NCBI GenBank assembly: GCA_026993785.1
Contig: JALWRZ010000003.1
Location: forward strand, 124,001-188,000
Source: DHVE2 group archaeon
GTDB taxonomy: Archaea; Thermoplasmatota; Thermoplasmata; Thermoplasmatales; Aciduliprofundaceae
Direction: 5' to 3'
DNA length: 64,000 nucleotides
Below the pieces are notes generated by a model. That model was given only the letters and a program-made list of their open reading frames with translations. It was not told the DNA's origin and made no database searches. Both the position numbers and the translations under genes were made by a program. Shown in pieces: positions 15,487 through 24,450 of this stretch (the stretch's first letter is position 1; each line of letters starts with the position of its first letter).

Positions 15487-16238
15487 TGTAGCAGAGATTT
15501 GAATATATAGTATCCATCCCCAACTTCTCTTTTTTTCCTTGTCCAGTCAGGGTGCTGATACCAGTGGAACGCTCTTTCGGGATGGGGCATTATGCCCATA
15601 ACATTCCCATAGGAGTTCACAAGAGCTGCGATATCATTCAAGGAGCCATTGGGGTTCCAGGGATATTCCGCCTTTCCTCCGGATGGGGATACGTATCTGA
15701 ACACCACCTGCCTATTTTCCTCAATTTCCTCAAGAATCTTTGAGGTAGTGAAGAATTTTCCTTCTGCATGAGCTACCGGCAGGGCTATAAGCTCAGGCAC
15801 CTCCTTTGAAAAGGATGTATCGCGCTCTTTGCGCAGGTAAACCCATCTGCACTCAAATCTATTGGAATCGTTCACCATGAGCGCGGCCTCAGGAACCTCG
15901 CTTATTCCATCCACACCGGGAAGCAAACCAAGCTCGATGAGAATCTGGAAACCGTTGCAGACCCCTATTATTCTCTTATTTTCATCCTCCACAAATTTCT
16001 TCAGTTCCTTCCATGCTATTGCCTTAAGTCTCGCGGCGAAAATTGAGCCTGCACGGACATAATCTCCCGCAGAAAAGCCACCGGGAATGAAGAGGATGTC
16101 ATAATCTTCAAGTCTCTTCTTTCCCCTCTTCACAAGATTGAGATGCACATACTCCACATCCTGATTGAAATGCTTAAAGGCCGCATAACTTTCCTCCTCG
16201 CAGTTTGTCCCTTCAATTTGAAGCACTGCCACCTTCAT
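15477..16238 (-). CDS. purQ: Phosphoribosylformylglycinamidine synthase, glutaminase subunit
   Basis: A 253-residue class I glutamine amidotransferase that supplies ammonia to PurL in purine synthesis. Seen are 'VLQIEGTNCEEE' at the N-terminus, 'FIPGGFSAGDYVRAG', the nucleophile elbow 'GVCNGFQIL' (Cys near residue 93) and the His/Glu pair in 'GIMPHPERAF' near the end. I start at ATG 16238: GGTGAG overlapping the purL stop is a good ribosome site, while the upstream ATG at 16253 lies within purL. It is the third gene of purS-purL-purQ. Confidence 0.95.
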   Translation of the reverse strand: MKVAVLQIEGTNCEEESYAAFKHFNQDVEYVHLNLVKRGKKRLEDYDILFIPGGFSAGDYVRAGSIFAARLKAIAWKELKKFVEDENKRIIGVCNGFQILIELGLLPGVDGISEVPEAALMVNDSNRFECRWVYLRKERDTSFSKEVPELIALPVAHAEGKFFTTSKILEEIEENRQVVFRYVSPSGGKAEYPWNPNGSLNDIAALVNSYGNVMGIMPHPERAFHWYQHPDWTRKKREVGDGYYIFKSLLHHK

Positions 16239-16242
16239 AATC

Positions 16243-18549
16243 TCACCCCACATAGTCGCGGAGAGCCGCTCTCCAGCGTTCCCTCATTATGTTTAGATGC
16301 ACATTAAACAACCAGCGAGAATCATCTCTTACCCGCAAAGTATTTCCGCTTACCACCCCAATCTTCCTCGCCTTTACTATGCTTTCAAATTCCTTTTCTT
16401 TTCCTCTCTGCACCTCGCATAGCCACCTCGTGGCGCTCTCTGAAAAGAGCTTGAAGTCTGCACGCATGAAGCCCAGGGGAGCGAGGTCCAGCTCAGCCCC
16501 AATGTTGCCGCCCAGGCACATCTCAGCAGCGGCTATGGCGAGGCCTCCCTGGGATATGTCATGGCACGCGCGAATTACTCCTTTCTTCATGGCTTTTAAT
16601 AGTTCCTCGCTTCTTTTTCTCAATTCCTCTAAATCAACCTCGGGAACCGTGGTGCTCTTTGCTCCTATGAGGCGATAGTACTCGCTGCCCCCCATCTCCT
16701 CCTTTGTTTCACCCACAAGGTAAATGGGATTTCCCTCCTCCTTGAAATCGGAGGTGACGGCGTATCTTATATCATCTATTATTCCCACCGCCATAAGAAC
16801 GGCTGTTGGGGGAATATTCTTCCCGAAGGCTTCGTTGTAGAAGCTAACGTTTCCAGAAACATAGGGTATGCCCAGAAATCTGGCAGCCTCGCCCAGTCCG
16901 CGGCAGGATTCTACAAACTCGCCCATAATCTCCTCCTTCTCAGGATTGCCGAAATTGAGACAATCGGAGAAGCTATGGGGTCTGGCACCTACGCTTACAA
17001 GATTGCGTACTGCCTCATCTACCGTGTAAAGAGCGGCTTTATAGGGATCTATCTCTCCCAGCTGAGGGTTGGCAACGGTGGTTATCGCAATACCCTTCCA
17101 TGAATCGTACAGAGGCTTTATGATGGCGGCGTCACCATGGCTCTCATAGCCTATCACACCCTGCAGGGGCTTTATCACCGTTCTACCCTGAACCTCATGG
17201 TCATACTGCCTGATAATCCACTCCTTGCTTCCTATGTTGAATGAGGATAGTAGCCGGAGAAAGATTTCCCGATAATTGGGCTCCACAGGGAGCTCTTGCA
17301 TCTTTTCCACTTTCTTTATTTTGTAGGGTCTCTCATATTCCACGCCCGCAGTCACAAATTTTAGAGGCAGGTCCAGAACCTTTTTACCATGCCAGTAGAG
17401 CTCTAAATTCTCTCCCTCTTTTGTCTTTCCTATCATGCTCATCTCCACATCCCATTTCTCGCAGATTTCCCTCAATCTATCTAGATCCTTCTCTTCCATG
17501 GCTAAGAGCATTCTTTCCTGGGATTCACTTACCCAGATCTCCCAGGGTGCCATGCCCTCTTCTTTAAGAGGAACTTTATCAAGGTATATCTCCGCAGTTA
17601 CACCTCCGGAGTAGCACATCTCGCCCACAACACTACCAAGACCTCCACCGCCCAGGTCCTTCATCCCCTTTATTATCCCCATCTCATTTGCCTCTAAAAT
17701 AACATGAATAAGCGGTTCCTTTAGAATGGGGTTGCCAAGCTGCACCGCCTGACGCTCCTCCTCGCTCTTCTCACCCAATATGCGTGATGCGAAATTCACC
17801 CCGTGGATGCCATCTCTACCTGTTCTGCCACCAACCATGACGAGAAGGAGCGAGGGCTTATCTACACGGCTCCTCACAATCTTGTCTTTTCTTACTATGC
17901 CAAGGCATCCGGCATTCACGAGTATATTGTTCACAAACCCTTCATGAAAGTAAGTCATGCCAGCAACCGTGGGTATGCCTACCCGGTTGCCATAATCTCT
18001 TATGCCCGCCACCACACCGTTCAAAAGGTATCTGGGATGCTTTATCCCCGGATTGAGTTTCTCGTAGGGATAGTCAGGAGGAGCAAAGAAGAGGGGATCC
18101 ACGAGAGCTATGGGCTTGGCACCCATGTTTAGAATATCTCTTATTATTCCTCCTACTCCGGTGGCGGCGCCTCCATATGGCTCTACAGCACTGGGATGAT
18201 TATGGCTCTCAATCTTGAACACATAGGCGTGGTTTTCATCGAATTCTACAACACCTGCATCGTCCTGCATCACTATCAGCGCATGCTTGGATGGTATCCC
18301 GAAAATATACTTGCGAAGAACTTTCTTGGAGGATTTATATGAGCAGTGCTCGCTCCAGCCCTGGGCAATAGCGTGAATCTCCACATCCGTGGGGTTTCTA
18401 CCGAGGGATGCAAAGAAATCTTTTAGTCTCCTCATTTCTTCCATACTCAACGCCAATCCCATGCTCTCGCTTATTTCCATCAGCTCATCATCCGTCGCAT
18501 GGAGGATATCTATCTCATAAACTCCAGGATAGAGCTCCCTGGCCCTCAT
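16243..18549 (-). CDS. purL: Phosphoribosylformylglycinamidine synthase, large subunit
   Basis: This 768-residue small-type PurL catalyses the ATP-dependent conversion of FGAR to FGAM. Motifs are 'WSEHCSYKSSKK' near residue 65, 'GVGGIIRDILNMGAKPI', 'GGRTGRDGIHG', 'MKDLGGGGLGS', and the second half's 'ACHDISQGGLAIA'. Archaea and Bacillus use this form with separate PurS and PurQ. It overlaps purS by ATGA and adjoins purQ, indicating one transcript and a stable complex. Confidence 0.96.
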   Translation of the reverse strand: MRARELYPGVYEIDILHATDDELMEISESMGLALSMEEMRRLKDFFASLGRNPTDVEIHAIAQGWSEHCSYKSSKKVLRKYIFGIPSKHALIVMQDDAGVVEFDENHAYVFKIESHNHPSAVEPYGGAATGVGGIIRDILNMGAKPIALVDPLFFAPPDYPYEKLNPGIKHPRYLLNGVVAGIRDYGNRVGIPTVAGMTYFHEGFVNNILVNAGCLGIVRKDKIVRSRVDKPSLLLVMVGGRTGRDGIHGVNFASRILGEKSEEERQAVQLGNPILKEPLIHVILEANEMGIIKGMKDLGGGGLGSVVGEMCYSGGVTAEIYLDKVPLKEEGMAPWEIWVSESQERMLLAMEEKDLDRLREICEKWDVEMSMIGKTKEGENLELYWHGKKVLDLPLKFVTAGVEYERPYKIKKVEKMQELPVEPNYREIFLRLLSSFNIGSKEWIIRQYDHEVQGRTVIKPLQGVIGYESHGDAAIIKPLYDSWKGIAITTVANPQLGEIDPYKAALYTVDEAVRNLVSVGARPHSFSDCLNFGNPEKEEIMGEFVESCRGLGEAARFLGIPYVSGNVSFYNEAFGKNIPPTAVLMAVGIIDDIRYAVTSDFKEEGNPIYLVGETKEEMGGSEYYRLIGAKSTTVPEVDLEELRKRSEELLKAMKKGVIRACHDISQGGLAIAAAEMCLGGNIGAELDLAPLGFMRADFKLFSESATRWLCEVQRGKEKEFESIVKARKIGVVSGNTLRVRDDSRWLFNVHLNIMRERWRAALRDYVG

Positions 18550-18791
18550 AGCTCCTCAACCCTCATCTCGTAATCGTGAATCACGGGGTTCACTAGAAGC
18601 TTTCTTATCATTTCTTCCACTTCCCTTTTCCCCTCCTCCAGTGGCTTATCAAGATATATCTCGTAGTATTTGGCTACTCTCACCTCTTGAATGTCTTTAA
18701 AGTTGAGAAGCTCCAGACTGTGCTTGATGCTCTTTCCCTCAGGATCATCAACGCCCTGCTTATACCTCACAATTATGGTGGCCTTAAGCAT
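18546..18791 (-). CDS. purS: Phosphoribosylformylglycinamidine synthase subunit PurS
   Basis: An 81-residue structural subunit that bridges PurL and PurQ. The sequence 'VRYKQGVDDPEGKSIKHSLELLNF', with 'VRVAKYYEIYLDK' following, is the PurS signature. It is the first gene of purSLQ; a weak TATA-like TTAAGTAT around 18811-18818 sits about 26 bases before the ATG. Confidence 0.93.
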   Translation of the reverse strand: MLKATIIVRYKQGVDDPEGKSIKHSLELLNFKDIQEVRVAKYYEIYLDKPLEEGKREVEEMIRKLLVNPVIHDYEMRVEEL

Positions 18792-18827
18792 ACTGGGAAT
18801 ATAAAGAGGTGATACTTAACCTTTCCA

Positions 18828-19880
18828 TCAGGGAGGTGGCGGCGGTGGTGGGCGCAGGTATCCAAGCCAGTATCCGCAGTTGGGACAGTAGCTAAAGTCC
18901 TCCTCTACAGGATAACCGCATCTCGGGCATTTTTTCTTCTCTCTTATGCATGCGTAGATGAATAGGGGTGTGAACACAACGGAAAGCGTACCCAGGATTA
19001 CAAGGTACCAGGAAATACCTTCTTCTCCAACAGATTCCTTCACCAGACCCTCGGGAGGGTTATAGCCAGAATAGTGCCAGTTACCAACCGGCAGTATTGT
19101 AAGATTTTCTATGTCTATACCTGCTTCTTCAGGAGATATACCTATCCAGTAATGTATGGTCTCAACTCTCCCAATATCTAAAGATATAGAAGTGGAACCA
19201 GTGGATTCCGCGTAGTAATATTTCCTTCCTTGATACATATAGTAATCCCTGAGGAACTGGGAGAAAGGACTTCTATCGTTTTTTATATTCACCCCCACAG
19301 CCACATGACCCTGGACGCCCATATAATGCACTTCCATAACAAAGAGAACCGCGCGATAACCCAGAATATCCAGTAAGGTGTAAAGAAGTATGGATTTGTC
19401 CTCGCAGTCTCCTCCGTAAAGCAGGGTCTCCAGAGGGAATTTATAATAGTCCATAAATCCTGTGGCAGAGTAATCATCCACGTAGGGAATCTCCTGCACG
19501 AAGGACAAGATGAAGTTTCCCTCAGTGAGATTGTCAAAACCTCTCTCTTTTGAGAGATTATTTAGTGCCTCTGCCAGCATTTTAATGTAAGGATCATCAG
19601 GGGTAACAAAGTACTGGAAATAAGAGTAATTTGAGGCTATCCTATATCCACCAGGTAACCTGGCATAGTAATCATAGCGAGATTGAGGTAGGTAAAGAAC
19701 AATGCTGTTACCATTCACCTCTATCCTGCTTTTATTGCCAACATAAAGCTCGAGGGTGTATTCTTCATCTAGAAATTCCCAGGTATACTTTACAAATTTT
19801 TCCACACTCCCCTTTCCATGGACCAGGGGGAAGGTGAAGAGGAGCATTACCAGAATAAGGAAGGTGAGAAACTTTTTCAT
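18828..19880 (-). CDS. Exported transglutaminase-like protein with C-terminal zinc ribbon
   Basis: A 350-residue protein with a signal peptide (residues 1-22), then a transglutaminase-like domain: catalytic-type Cys in 'LLYGGDCEDKS' near 158, His in 'VQGHVAVGV' near 190, and a downstream 'YYAESTGS'. One membrane helix (about 288-310) is followed by a cytoplasmic zinc ribbon 'CPRCGYP...CPNCGYW' and a run of seven prolines at the end. Predicted to be a cell-surface cysteine peptidase or crosslinking enzyme. It overlaps the next upstream gene by four bases. That gene ends in a similar zinc ribbon, so the two likely share a complex (inference). Confidence 0.75.
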   Translation of the reverse strand: MKKFLTFLILVMLLFTFPLVHGKGSVEKFVKYTWEFLDEEYTLELYVGNKSRIEVNGNSIVLYLPQSRYDYYARLPGGYRIASNYSYFQYFVTPDDPYIKMLAEALNNLSKERGFDNLTEGNFILSFVQEIPYVDDYSATGFMDYYKFPLETLLYGGDCEDKSILLYTLLDILGYRAVLFVMEVHYMGVQGHVAVGVNIKNDRSPFSQFLRDYYMYQGRKYYYAESTGSTSISLDIGRVETIHYWIGISPEEAGIDIENLTILPVGNWHYSGYNPPEGLVKESVGEEGISWYLVILGTLSVVFTPLFIYACIREKKKCPRCGYPVEEDFSYCPNCGYWLGYLRPPPPPPP

Positions 19881-20449
19881 TGCCTATCACCTCCCAGTGG
19901 ATAGCGACACCGAGGACAGTAGTTCCAGGATGAGTTTATCGGAGCGCCGCAGTAGGGGCAGCGAGAATCATATTTAGGTCTCTCTTTATCTCTTCTGATG
20001 GAAAGAAGCAGCAGAGCTAGAGATAGAACGGAAAGCAGGGAGCCAAGAATGATAAGATTCTCCATCTCTTTTCTACCATACGAAAAGGTTATTTCTGCAT
20101 CACCTTTTGTGTTGAAATTGGCAATCAGAACATAATAATCTCCATCCTTAGGAGCAGTAAATTTTATCGCTATATATTTACCGGAAGCGGTGTAATAGCA
20201 GGCTGTGAAATTTCCATCTTCCATGGCAGCCTGATAACCAGTTTCGTTGGCGATGTAAATCGTGAATACATCCAGGTATTCAAACACAAATTCCCTAGTT
20301 TCATTGGCTTTCATGTGAAAAGAATATGCGACATAATTGCCGGGAGCAAGAGATACCGGCTGGGAATAGGGATTATAAATTCCTCCAAAGAGAATAAGAG
20401 TGAATCCCCCGATGAAGATTATCAGCGATACCACTTTGCGAGAATTCAT
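19877..20449 (-). CDS. Membrane protein with extracellular domain and C-terminal zinc ribbon
   Basis: 190 residues: N-terminal membrane segment (7-26), a beta-rich extracytoplasmic domain of about 100 residues with several sequons (NET, NFT) that resembles a jelly-roll/PPC-like 'T.KDGDYYVLIANF' domain, a second membrane helix (about 133-150), and a cytoplasmic zinc ribbon 'CPYCGAP...CPRCRYP'. It overlaps the transglutaminase-like gene by four bases and is co-transcribed with it. Function unknown. Confidence 0.7.
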   Translation of the reverse strand: MNSRKVVSLIIFIGGFTLILFGGIYNPYSQPVSLAPGNYVAYSFHMKANETREFVFEYLDVFTIYIANETGYQAAMEDGNFTACYYTASGKYIAIKFTAPKDGDYYVLIANFNTKGDAEITFSYGRKEMENLIILGSLLSVLSLALLLLSIRRDKERPKYDSRCPYCGAPINSSWNYCPRCRYPLGGDRQ

Positions 20450-20600
20450 AGATTACGAGTAATAAACCCCTAAATATTAACCTTTTCCATCTTTTTAAAC
20501 CCCCATTAAATACAAATTTGTTAATAATTAAGTGTTTGATGAAAAAATCTTCCCAAAGGAAGAGAAGTGTAAAGGGGCACAAAACATCCCTACCTCACAG

Positions 20601-20673
20601 TGCAGGCGCCGGGATTTGAACCCGGGCTAAGGGCTTGGAAGGCCCTTGTGCTGCCAGACTACACTACGCCTGC
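20601..20673 (-). tRNA. tRNA-Gly (anticodon TCC)
   Basis: Minus-strand cloverleaf with acceptor GCAGGCG pairing with CGCCTGC, anticodon stem AGGGC/GCCCT enclosing loop CTTCCAA (anticodon TCC), T-arm CCGGGTTCAAATCCCGG and discriminator A. CCA is not encoded. A TATA box lies at 20698-20706, about 29 bases upstream. Confidence 0.95.
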
Positions 20674-20697
20674 CCAGAAAACTGAATATTCAACCAA

Positions 20698-20706
20698 TAT
20701 ATAAAA
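20698..20706 (-). promoter_or_regulatory. TATA box of tRNA-Gly
   Basis: Minus-strand TTTTATATA, centred 29 bases before the mature 5' end of the tRNA. Confidence 0.6.
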
Positions 20707-20756
20707 ATTTGGTGTCTCACATTTTATTCGTGTTTATCGAGAAAAAGAAAAAAGAG

Positions 20757-23546
20757 TTAGAGGTAGAAATCTCTGCTAACGGGTATGTACACCGGCAAAG
20801 AGATTTCTAGGGTGTAAGTGGAAGGCATAGATATGTGGGGCACCTGGATAATTGCTCCTCTAGGTAGTATATCTTTGGAGCCGGTGGTGAAGCTGAAGGA
20901 GTAATCATTCTCCATATAATTTCCATTGATATCTCTGGCGGTCTTTCTTATGGTAACCGTGTATTTGGTATTCGGCTGGAGATTTCCGCCGCCACCGCCT
21001 GTAGTGTAATGCACCAGGAACGATGTATCATAGCCACTGAAGGAGTACCAAGTTCCCTGCTGATTCTGCTCCGTAATACCATCAGGATACATGTCACTGG
21101 CCACTGCGCCCCATCTGTAGCGGTTGTTTCCATCCCCGCCAGGCATGCTGAGCACAAGCCCGTACTGTCCTGCGGCAAGATGGACAGGAGTTGAGAAGGT
21201 GAATTTCACCCAGGAGCCGCTGGTTGAAACCTGTGAAGCAGATACTGAGGTGCTTCCATACACTGTGCCTGTGGGATAGCCGTTGCTATCCAGCGCCCTT
21301 ATCTGCAGGGTGCAGTCGTAGGGTGGATAACCCTCCTTCCACATATAGATCTCCACATAGCTCACATCACCGCTTTCAGGCATGGTGAAGGTCTGGGCGG
21401 TGGTAATATCTGCGTACACGCTTCCTCCCACGCTGCCTTCCTGGGAGTTTCCGATAACTTTCTCCGCCCTAACGCGGGAGGAGGTATAGTGAATCAGGAA
21501 CGACGCATCGTAGCCACTGAAGGAGTACCAATATCCATTTTGTTTCTGCTCCAGGATGCCGTTGGAATAGACATCCCCACTTACCACTCCCCATCTATAT
21601 CGATTATTCGCATCTCCGCCATTCATGCTGAGCACCAAGCCATAGGTCACACCGCCTCTCAGATGCACAGGCGTGCTAAAGGTAGCAGTGACCCAAGAGA
21701 GGGAGGTGGATACTTGGGATGGGGATATATAGGCAGTGCCAAGAACACTACCCGTGGGATAACCATTGCTGTCAAGCTCAACTATATCAATCCTGCAATT
21801 ATTTGGCGGATTTCCAACCTTAAGCATATAGATGTCCACGGATGTAACATCACCATCTCTGCTCAGGGTGAAGGTTTGAGCGGTTGTATATGCATAATAC
21901 ACGCTCGCTAGTAAGGTACCTTCCTGTGAATTGCCCTCGGTGTATTCATTTCCGCCACCACCAAGCTGTAGAATGATCTCGGAGGAATCGGCTCCTGTAG
22001 TGACTGTATAATCCACAGATGGAGTGATGCTCAGGGCGTTTTTAACAGATTCCACATCCATCTTTGCGCTGAACTTAATCTTTATCTGACTCAGGGTTGT
22101 AGGCACGTTAGTAGCTCCATTTTCCGGATAAGTGCTCACCACATAGGGATGCTCCGGCGTTGGTCCAGGGCCTCCGGAATACGTATTCCTAACGGTTCCG
22201 GGAACATAGGCAGGGACATCTGGAGACTCGCTAGATACATCTGTGGGGTTGCCGGGATCATATCCGTTAGCGTAATACTCTATTTTGAATGAGGAAACTG
22301 TGCCGGAAGAATATCCTCCGATTTTCAGATAGAAGTTGTGTGCCCCATTGTTCCAGTCATTCTCAAATTCACTGAGATCCATGCACATGAAGCTTGGCAA
22401 CCGATAGTTGCTTCCTTTCCAGTAAGCCTGACGGGAGCCGCTATTTTCAAGCCCTATGGTTACGGTGTCCTGCCGTGTGGGTGCGCTGCTAAACTTCCAA
22501 ACAGCGAGAAGATGCGGATTGTTGGGCTTGGAAGCTACAGGTCTATAAGCGAGATTGGAGGCAAGATGTGTAAATGCATTGTATGTGAGCCAGTAAAAGC
22601 CATGGTCGCCCCACGATGTGCCCCAGGAATTCACCACGAGAAAAGCACCTTGGTCACCGTCATCATATACGCTATCGTCATAGCCCACAATGGTTTGTGC
22701 ATGGTTGGGACTGCCCTGATAGGACTGGTATTCATACCAGGAGATTATATAATTTCCATCACTGAATCCGTAGTTGTAGGCGTTGGCATTGATGGCAAAT
22801 ACCACAAGAGAGCCACTATCTATCCAGGATTTCACCACATTGATATTTGTCACGGAAGTTGTCTGATAGCCATCAATTCTTCCTATTGGAGCCTCTCTCC
22901 AGGCCGCCTCGTCACCCCAGGAAATCAGGTCCTGATCGCTGTAGGGCATTGTTGCCAAGGAAGGTTCACCCAAAGTCTTTATAACATCGTAGTTATCATC
23001 GAAGAAAGAGCCGCTATCCTGCCCTCCATTAACTTTATTGTAGCTCCAGGCAGGGCTCATTATATGATGGATGTTGCCGTTGTGTGTGTCTCTCCAATCA
23101 TGTAGTTTGGCCTGCAAGAACGTGTTGCTGTAGTAACTGGTTGCCCAGGCTGCGCAGGAACCCTGCTGTCCCTGATTGCCCACGGGCGGGAAATAGGGGC
23201 TTGTGGAGAGATCCGCCGATGCCCTTGGCTTATAATTCTTCACAGATTCCACATACTGGACCTTTCCAATCATATCGATGTATTCTTCCAGCGTTGGAGG
23301 TGCAAAACCTGTTCCGTGGCCATCGATAATCACGTTATAATTCTTGTTGGGATCTCTAACACCGATATTTTTCATCAACTGCATAATGTCCTTGTAGTCC
23401 ATGGGCCTGGTGACGTATCTTACTCCAGGTACATTGGGTTTCTTGGGATGCACACCTGTAGCTGCTGTATTCCCTGCCACCACGACAAAAGTGGTGGCCA
23501 TCAATAGCGCTATAATAAGCGCTACTAAGATCTTTCGACTAAACAT
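20757..23546 (-). CDS. Secreted papain-like (C1 family) cysteine protease with split Ig-like domain
   Basis: A 929-residue protein with a signal peptide (1-30), a pro-region, and a C1 peptidase domain: oxyanion Gln125 and nucleophile Cys131 in 'VGNQGQQGSCAAWATSY', His in 'PNHAQTIVGYDD' near 285, Asn in 'VVNSWGTSWGDHGF' near 310. After a linker comes a Big_5-type Ig fold ('VSTYPENGATNVP') that is interrupted by two tandem repeats of about 130 residues ('QTFT...DV..V.IYM', 'YRWG', 'WYSFSGYD.SFL.HY') between Gly-rich linkers and then resumes with 'LQPNTKYTVTI' and 'FSFTTG'. It probably digests peptides outside the cell. Start is ATG 23546, about 26 bases from a TATA box. Confidence 0.88.
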   Translation of the reverse strand: MFSRKILVALIIALLMATTFVVVAGNTAATGVHPKKPNVPGVRYVTRPMDYKDIMQLMKNIGVRDPNKNYNVIIDGHGTGFAPPTLEEYIDMIGKVQYVESVKNYKPRASADLSTSPYFPPVGNQGQQGSCAAWATSYYSNTFLQAKLHDWRDTHNGNIHHIMSPAWSYNKVNGGQDSGSFFDDNYDVIKTLGEPSLATMPYSDQDLISWGDEAAWREAPIGRIDGYQTTSVTNINVVKSWIDSGSLVVFAINANAYNYGFSDGNYIISWYEYQSYQGSPNHAQTIVGYDDSVYDDGDQGAFLVVNSWGTSWGDHGFYWLTYNAFTHLASNLAYRPVASKPNNPHLLAVWKFSSAPTRQDTVTIGLENSGSRQAYWKGSNYRLPSFMCMDLSEFENDWNNGAHNFYLKIGGYSSGTVSSFKIEYYANGYDPGNPTDVSSESPDVPAYVPGTVRNTYSGGPGPTPEHPYVVSTYPENGATNVPTTLSQIKIKFSAKMDVESVKNALSITPSVDYTVTTGADSSEIILQLGGGGNEYTEGNSQEGTLLASVYYAYTTAQTFTLSRDGDVTSVDIYMLKVGNPPNNCRIDIVELDSNGYPTGSVLGTAYISPSQVSTSLSWVTATFSTPVHLRGGVTYGLVLSMNGGDANNRYRWGVVSGDVYSNGILEQKQNGYWYSFSGYDASFLIHYTSSRVRAEKVIGNSQEGSVGGSVYADITTAQTFTMPESGDVSYVEIYMWKEGYPPYDCTLQIRALDSNGYPTGTVYGSTSVSASQVSTSGSWVKFTFSTPVHLAAGQYGLVLSMPGGDGNNRYRWGAVASDMYPDGITEQNQQGTWYSFSGYDTSFLVHYTTGGGGGNLQPNTKYTVTIRKTARDINGNYMENDYSFSFTTGSKDILPRGAIIQVPHISMPSTYTLEISLPVYIPVSRDFYL

Positions 23547-23565
23547 ACTGCCACCCAAAGTAGTT

Positions 23566-23578
23566 GAATATTTTTTAA
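23566..23578 (-). promoter_or_regulatory. TATA box of the papain-like protease gene
   Basis: Minus-strand TATTAAAAAATAT, centred about 26 bases before the ATG at 23546; this agrees with choosing that ATG rather than the TTG at 23558. Confidence 0.5.
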
Positions 23579-23663
23579 TACTTTAGTGTTTTTGACATTT
23601 TTATTCAGATGGTAATTTGGTCTAGAAAGTTTCCAAAAATTAATGGATATTTCCGAAGGAAAG

Positions 23664-23673
23664 CTTAAATATT
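23664..23673 (+). promoter_or_regulatory. TATA box of the Ku/ligase operon
   Basis: CTTAAATATT centred 25 bases before the Ku ATG, so the message is probably leaderless. Confidence 0.55.
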
Positions 23674-23693
23674 GGTAAATTAATAATAAATTT

Positions 23694-24449
23694 ATGAGAG
23701 CACTATGGAAAGGGTCGATAACCTTCGGATTGGTAAATATTCCTGTCAAAATTTACAGCACATCCGAGAGCAGGGGTATAAAATTTAGACAGCTCTGTGC
23801 CAAGTGCCACACTCCCATAAAATTGAAGAAATATTGCCCAAATCACGGAGAGCTTAGCAATGATGAGATTGTTCTGGGCTATGAGATAGAGAAGGGAAAA
23901 TTTGTGGTGGTGGATGAGGAGGAGATAAAGAAATATATTCCCAAGAAAACGGATGAGATAAAGATAATAGAGTTTGTGGATCGCGATTCCATAGATGAGG
24001 TTCTCAAGGATAAAAAATACTACATAGTGCCGGATAGCGGAGGTGTTGATGCCTATTTTCTCCTTCAGTACGTGCTTGATATAACCAACAAGGCGGCTAT
24101 AGGTAGATTTGTGATGAGAAACAAGGAGTATGTGGGCGCCATAATCCCCTATAGGAACGCTCTGCTTCTTGTAACCTTGCACTATAAGGAGGAGGTGCGC
24201 ACACCCGAGGAATTCGAAATTCTCAAGAATCCTCCGGAGCTGGGAGATGAAGAAATAGAGCTTGCCAAATTGCTTATAAACAAGTTTTACAAGGAGTTCA
24301 AGATAGAGGAGTTCAAGGATGAGTACTCAGAGAAGCTCATAGAGGTCATAAAAGCTAAAGCGAGGGGTGAAGTTATGGAGGTGCAGATAGAGGAGAAGAA
24401 GCCGGAGAAGAAGAATCTCATAGAGTTGCTTAAGGCGAGTGTGGAATAA
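23694..24449 (+). CDS. ku: Ku DNA end-binding protein
   Basis: This 251-residue protein begins 'MRALWKGSITFGLVNIPVKIY', the hallmark of prokaryotic Ku, and carries the 'LCAKCHTPIKLKKYCPNHG' segment seen in many Ku proteins. Ku homodimers encircle double-strand break ends and recruit the ligase in non-homologous end joining. A Lys/Glu-rich tail ends the chain. The DNA ligase gene follows by one base, forming a minimal NHEJ operon. NHEJ genes are patchy in archaea and probably spread by transfer. Confidence 0.95.
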   Translation: MRALWKGSITFGLVNIPVKIYSTSESRGIKFRQLCAKCHTPIKLKKYCPNHGELSNDEIVLGYEIEKGKFVVVDEEEIKKYIPKKTDEIKIIEFVDRDSIDEVLKDKKYYIVPDSGGVDAYFLLQYVLDITNKAAIGRFVMRNKEYVGAIIPYRNALLLVTLHYKEEVRTPEEFEILKNPPELGDEEIELAKLLINKFYKEFKIEEFKDEYSEKLIEVIKAKARGEVMEVQIEEKKPEKKNLIELLKASVE

Positions 24450-24450
24450 A

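Noticed and set aside
22338-23105. Long plus-strand open frame (255 codons) inside the protease region
   Set aside because: It is antisense to the papain domain with its intact Cys/His/Asn motifs; it has no recognisable motif or ribosome site and reflects GC-rich repeat coding on the other strand.
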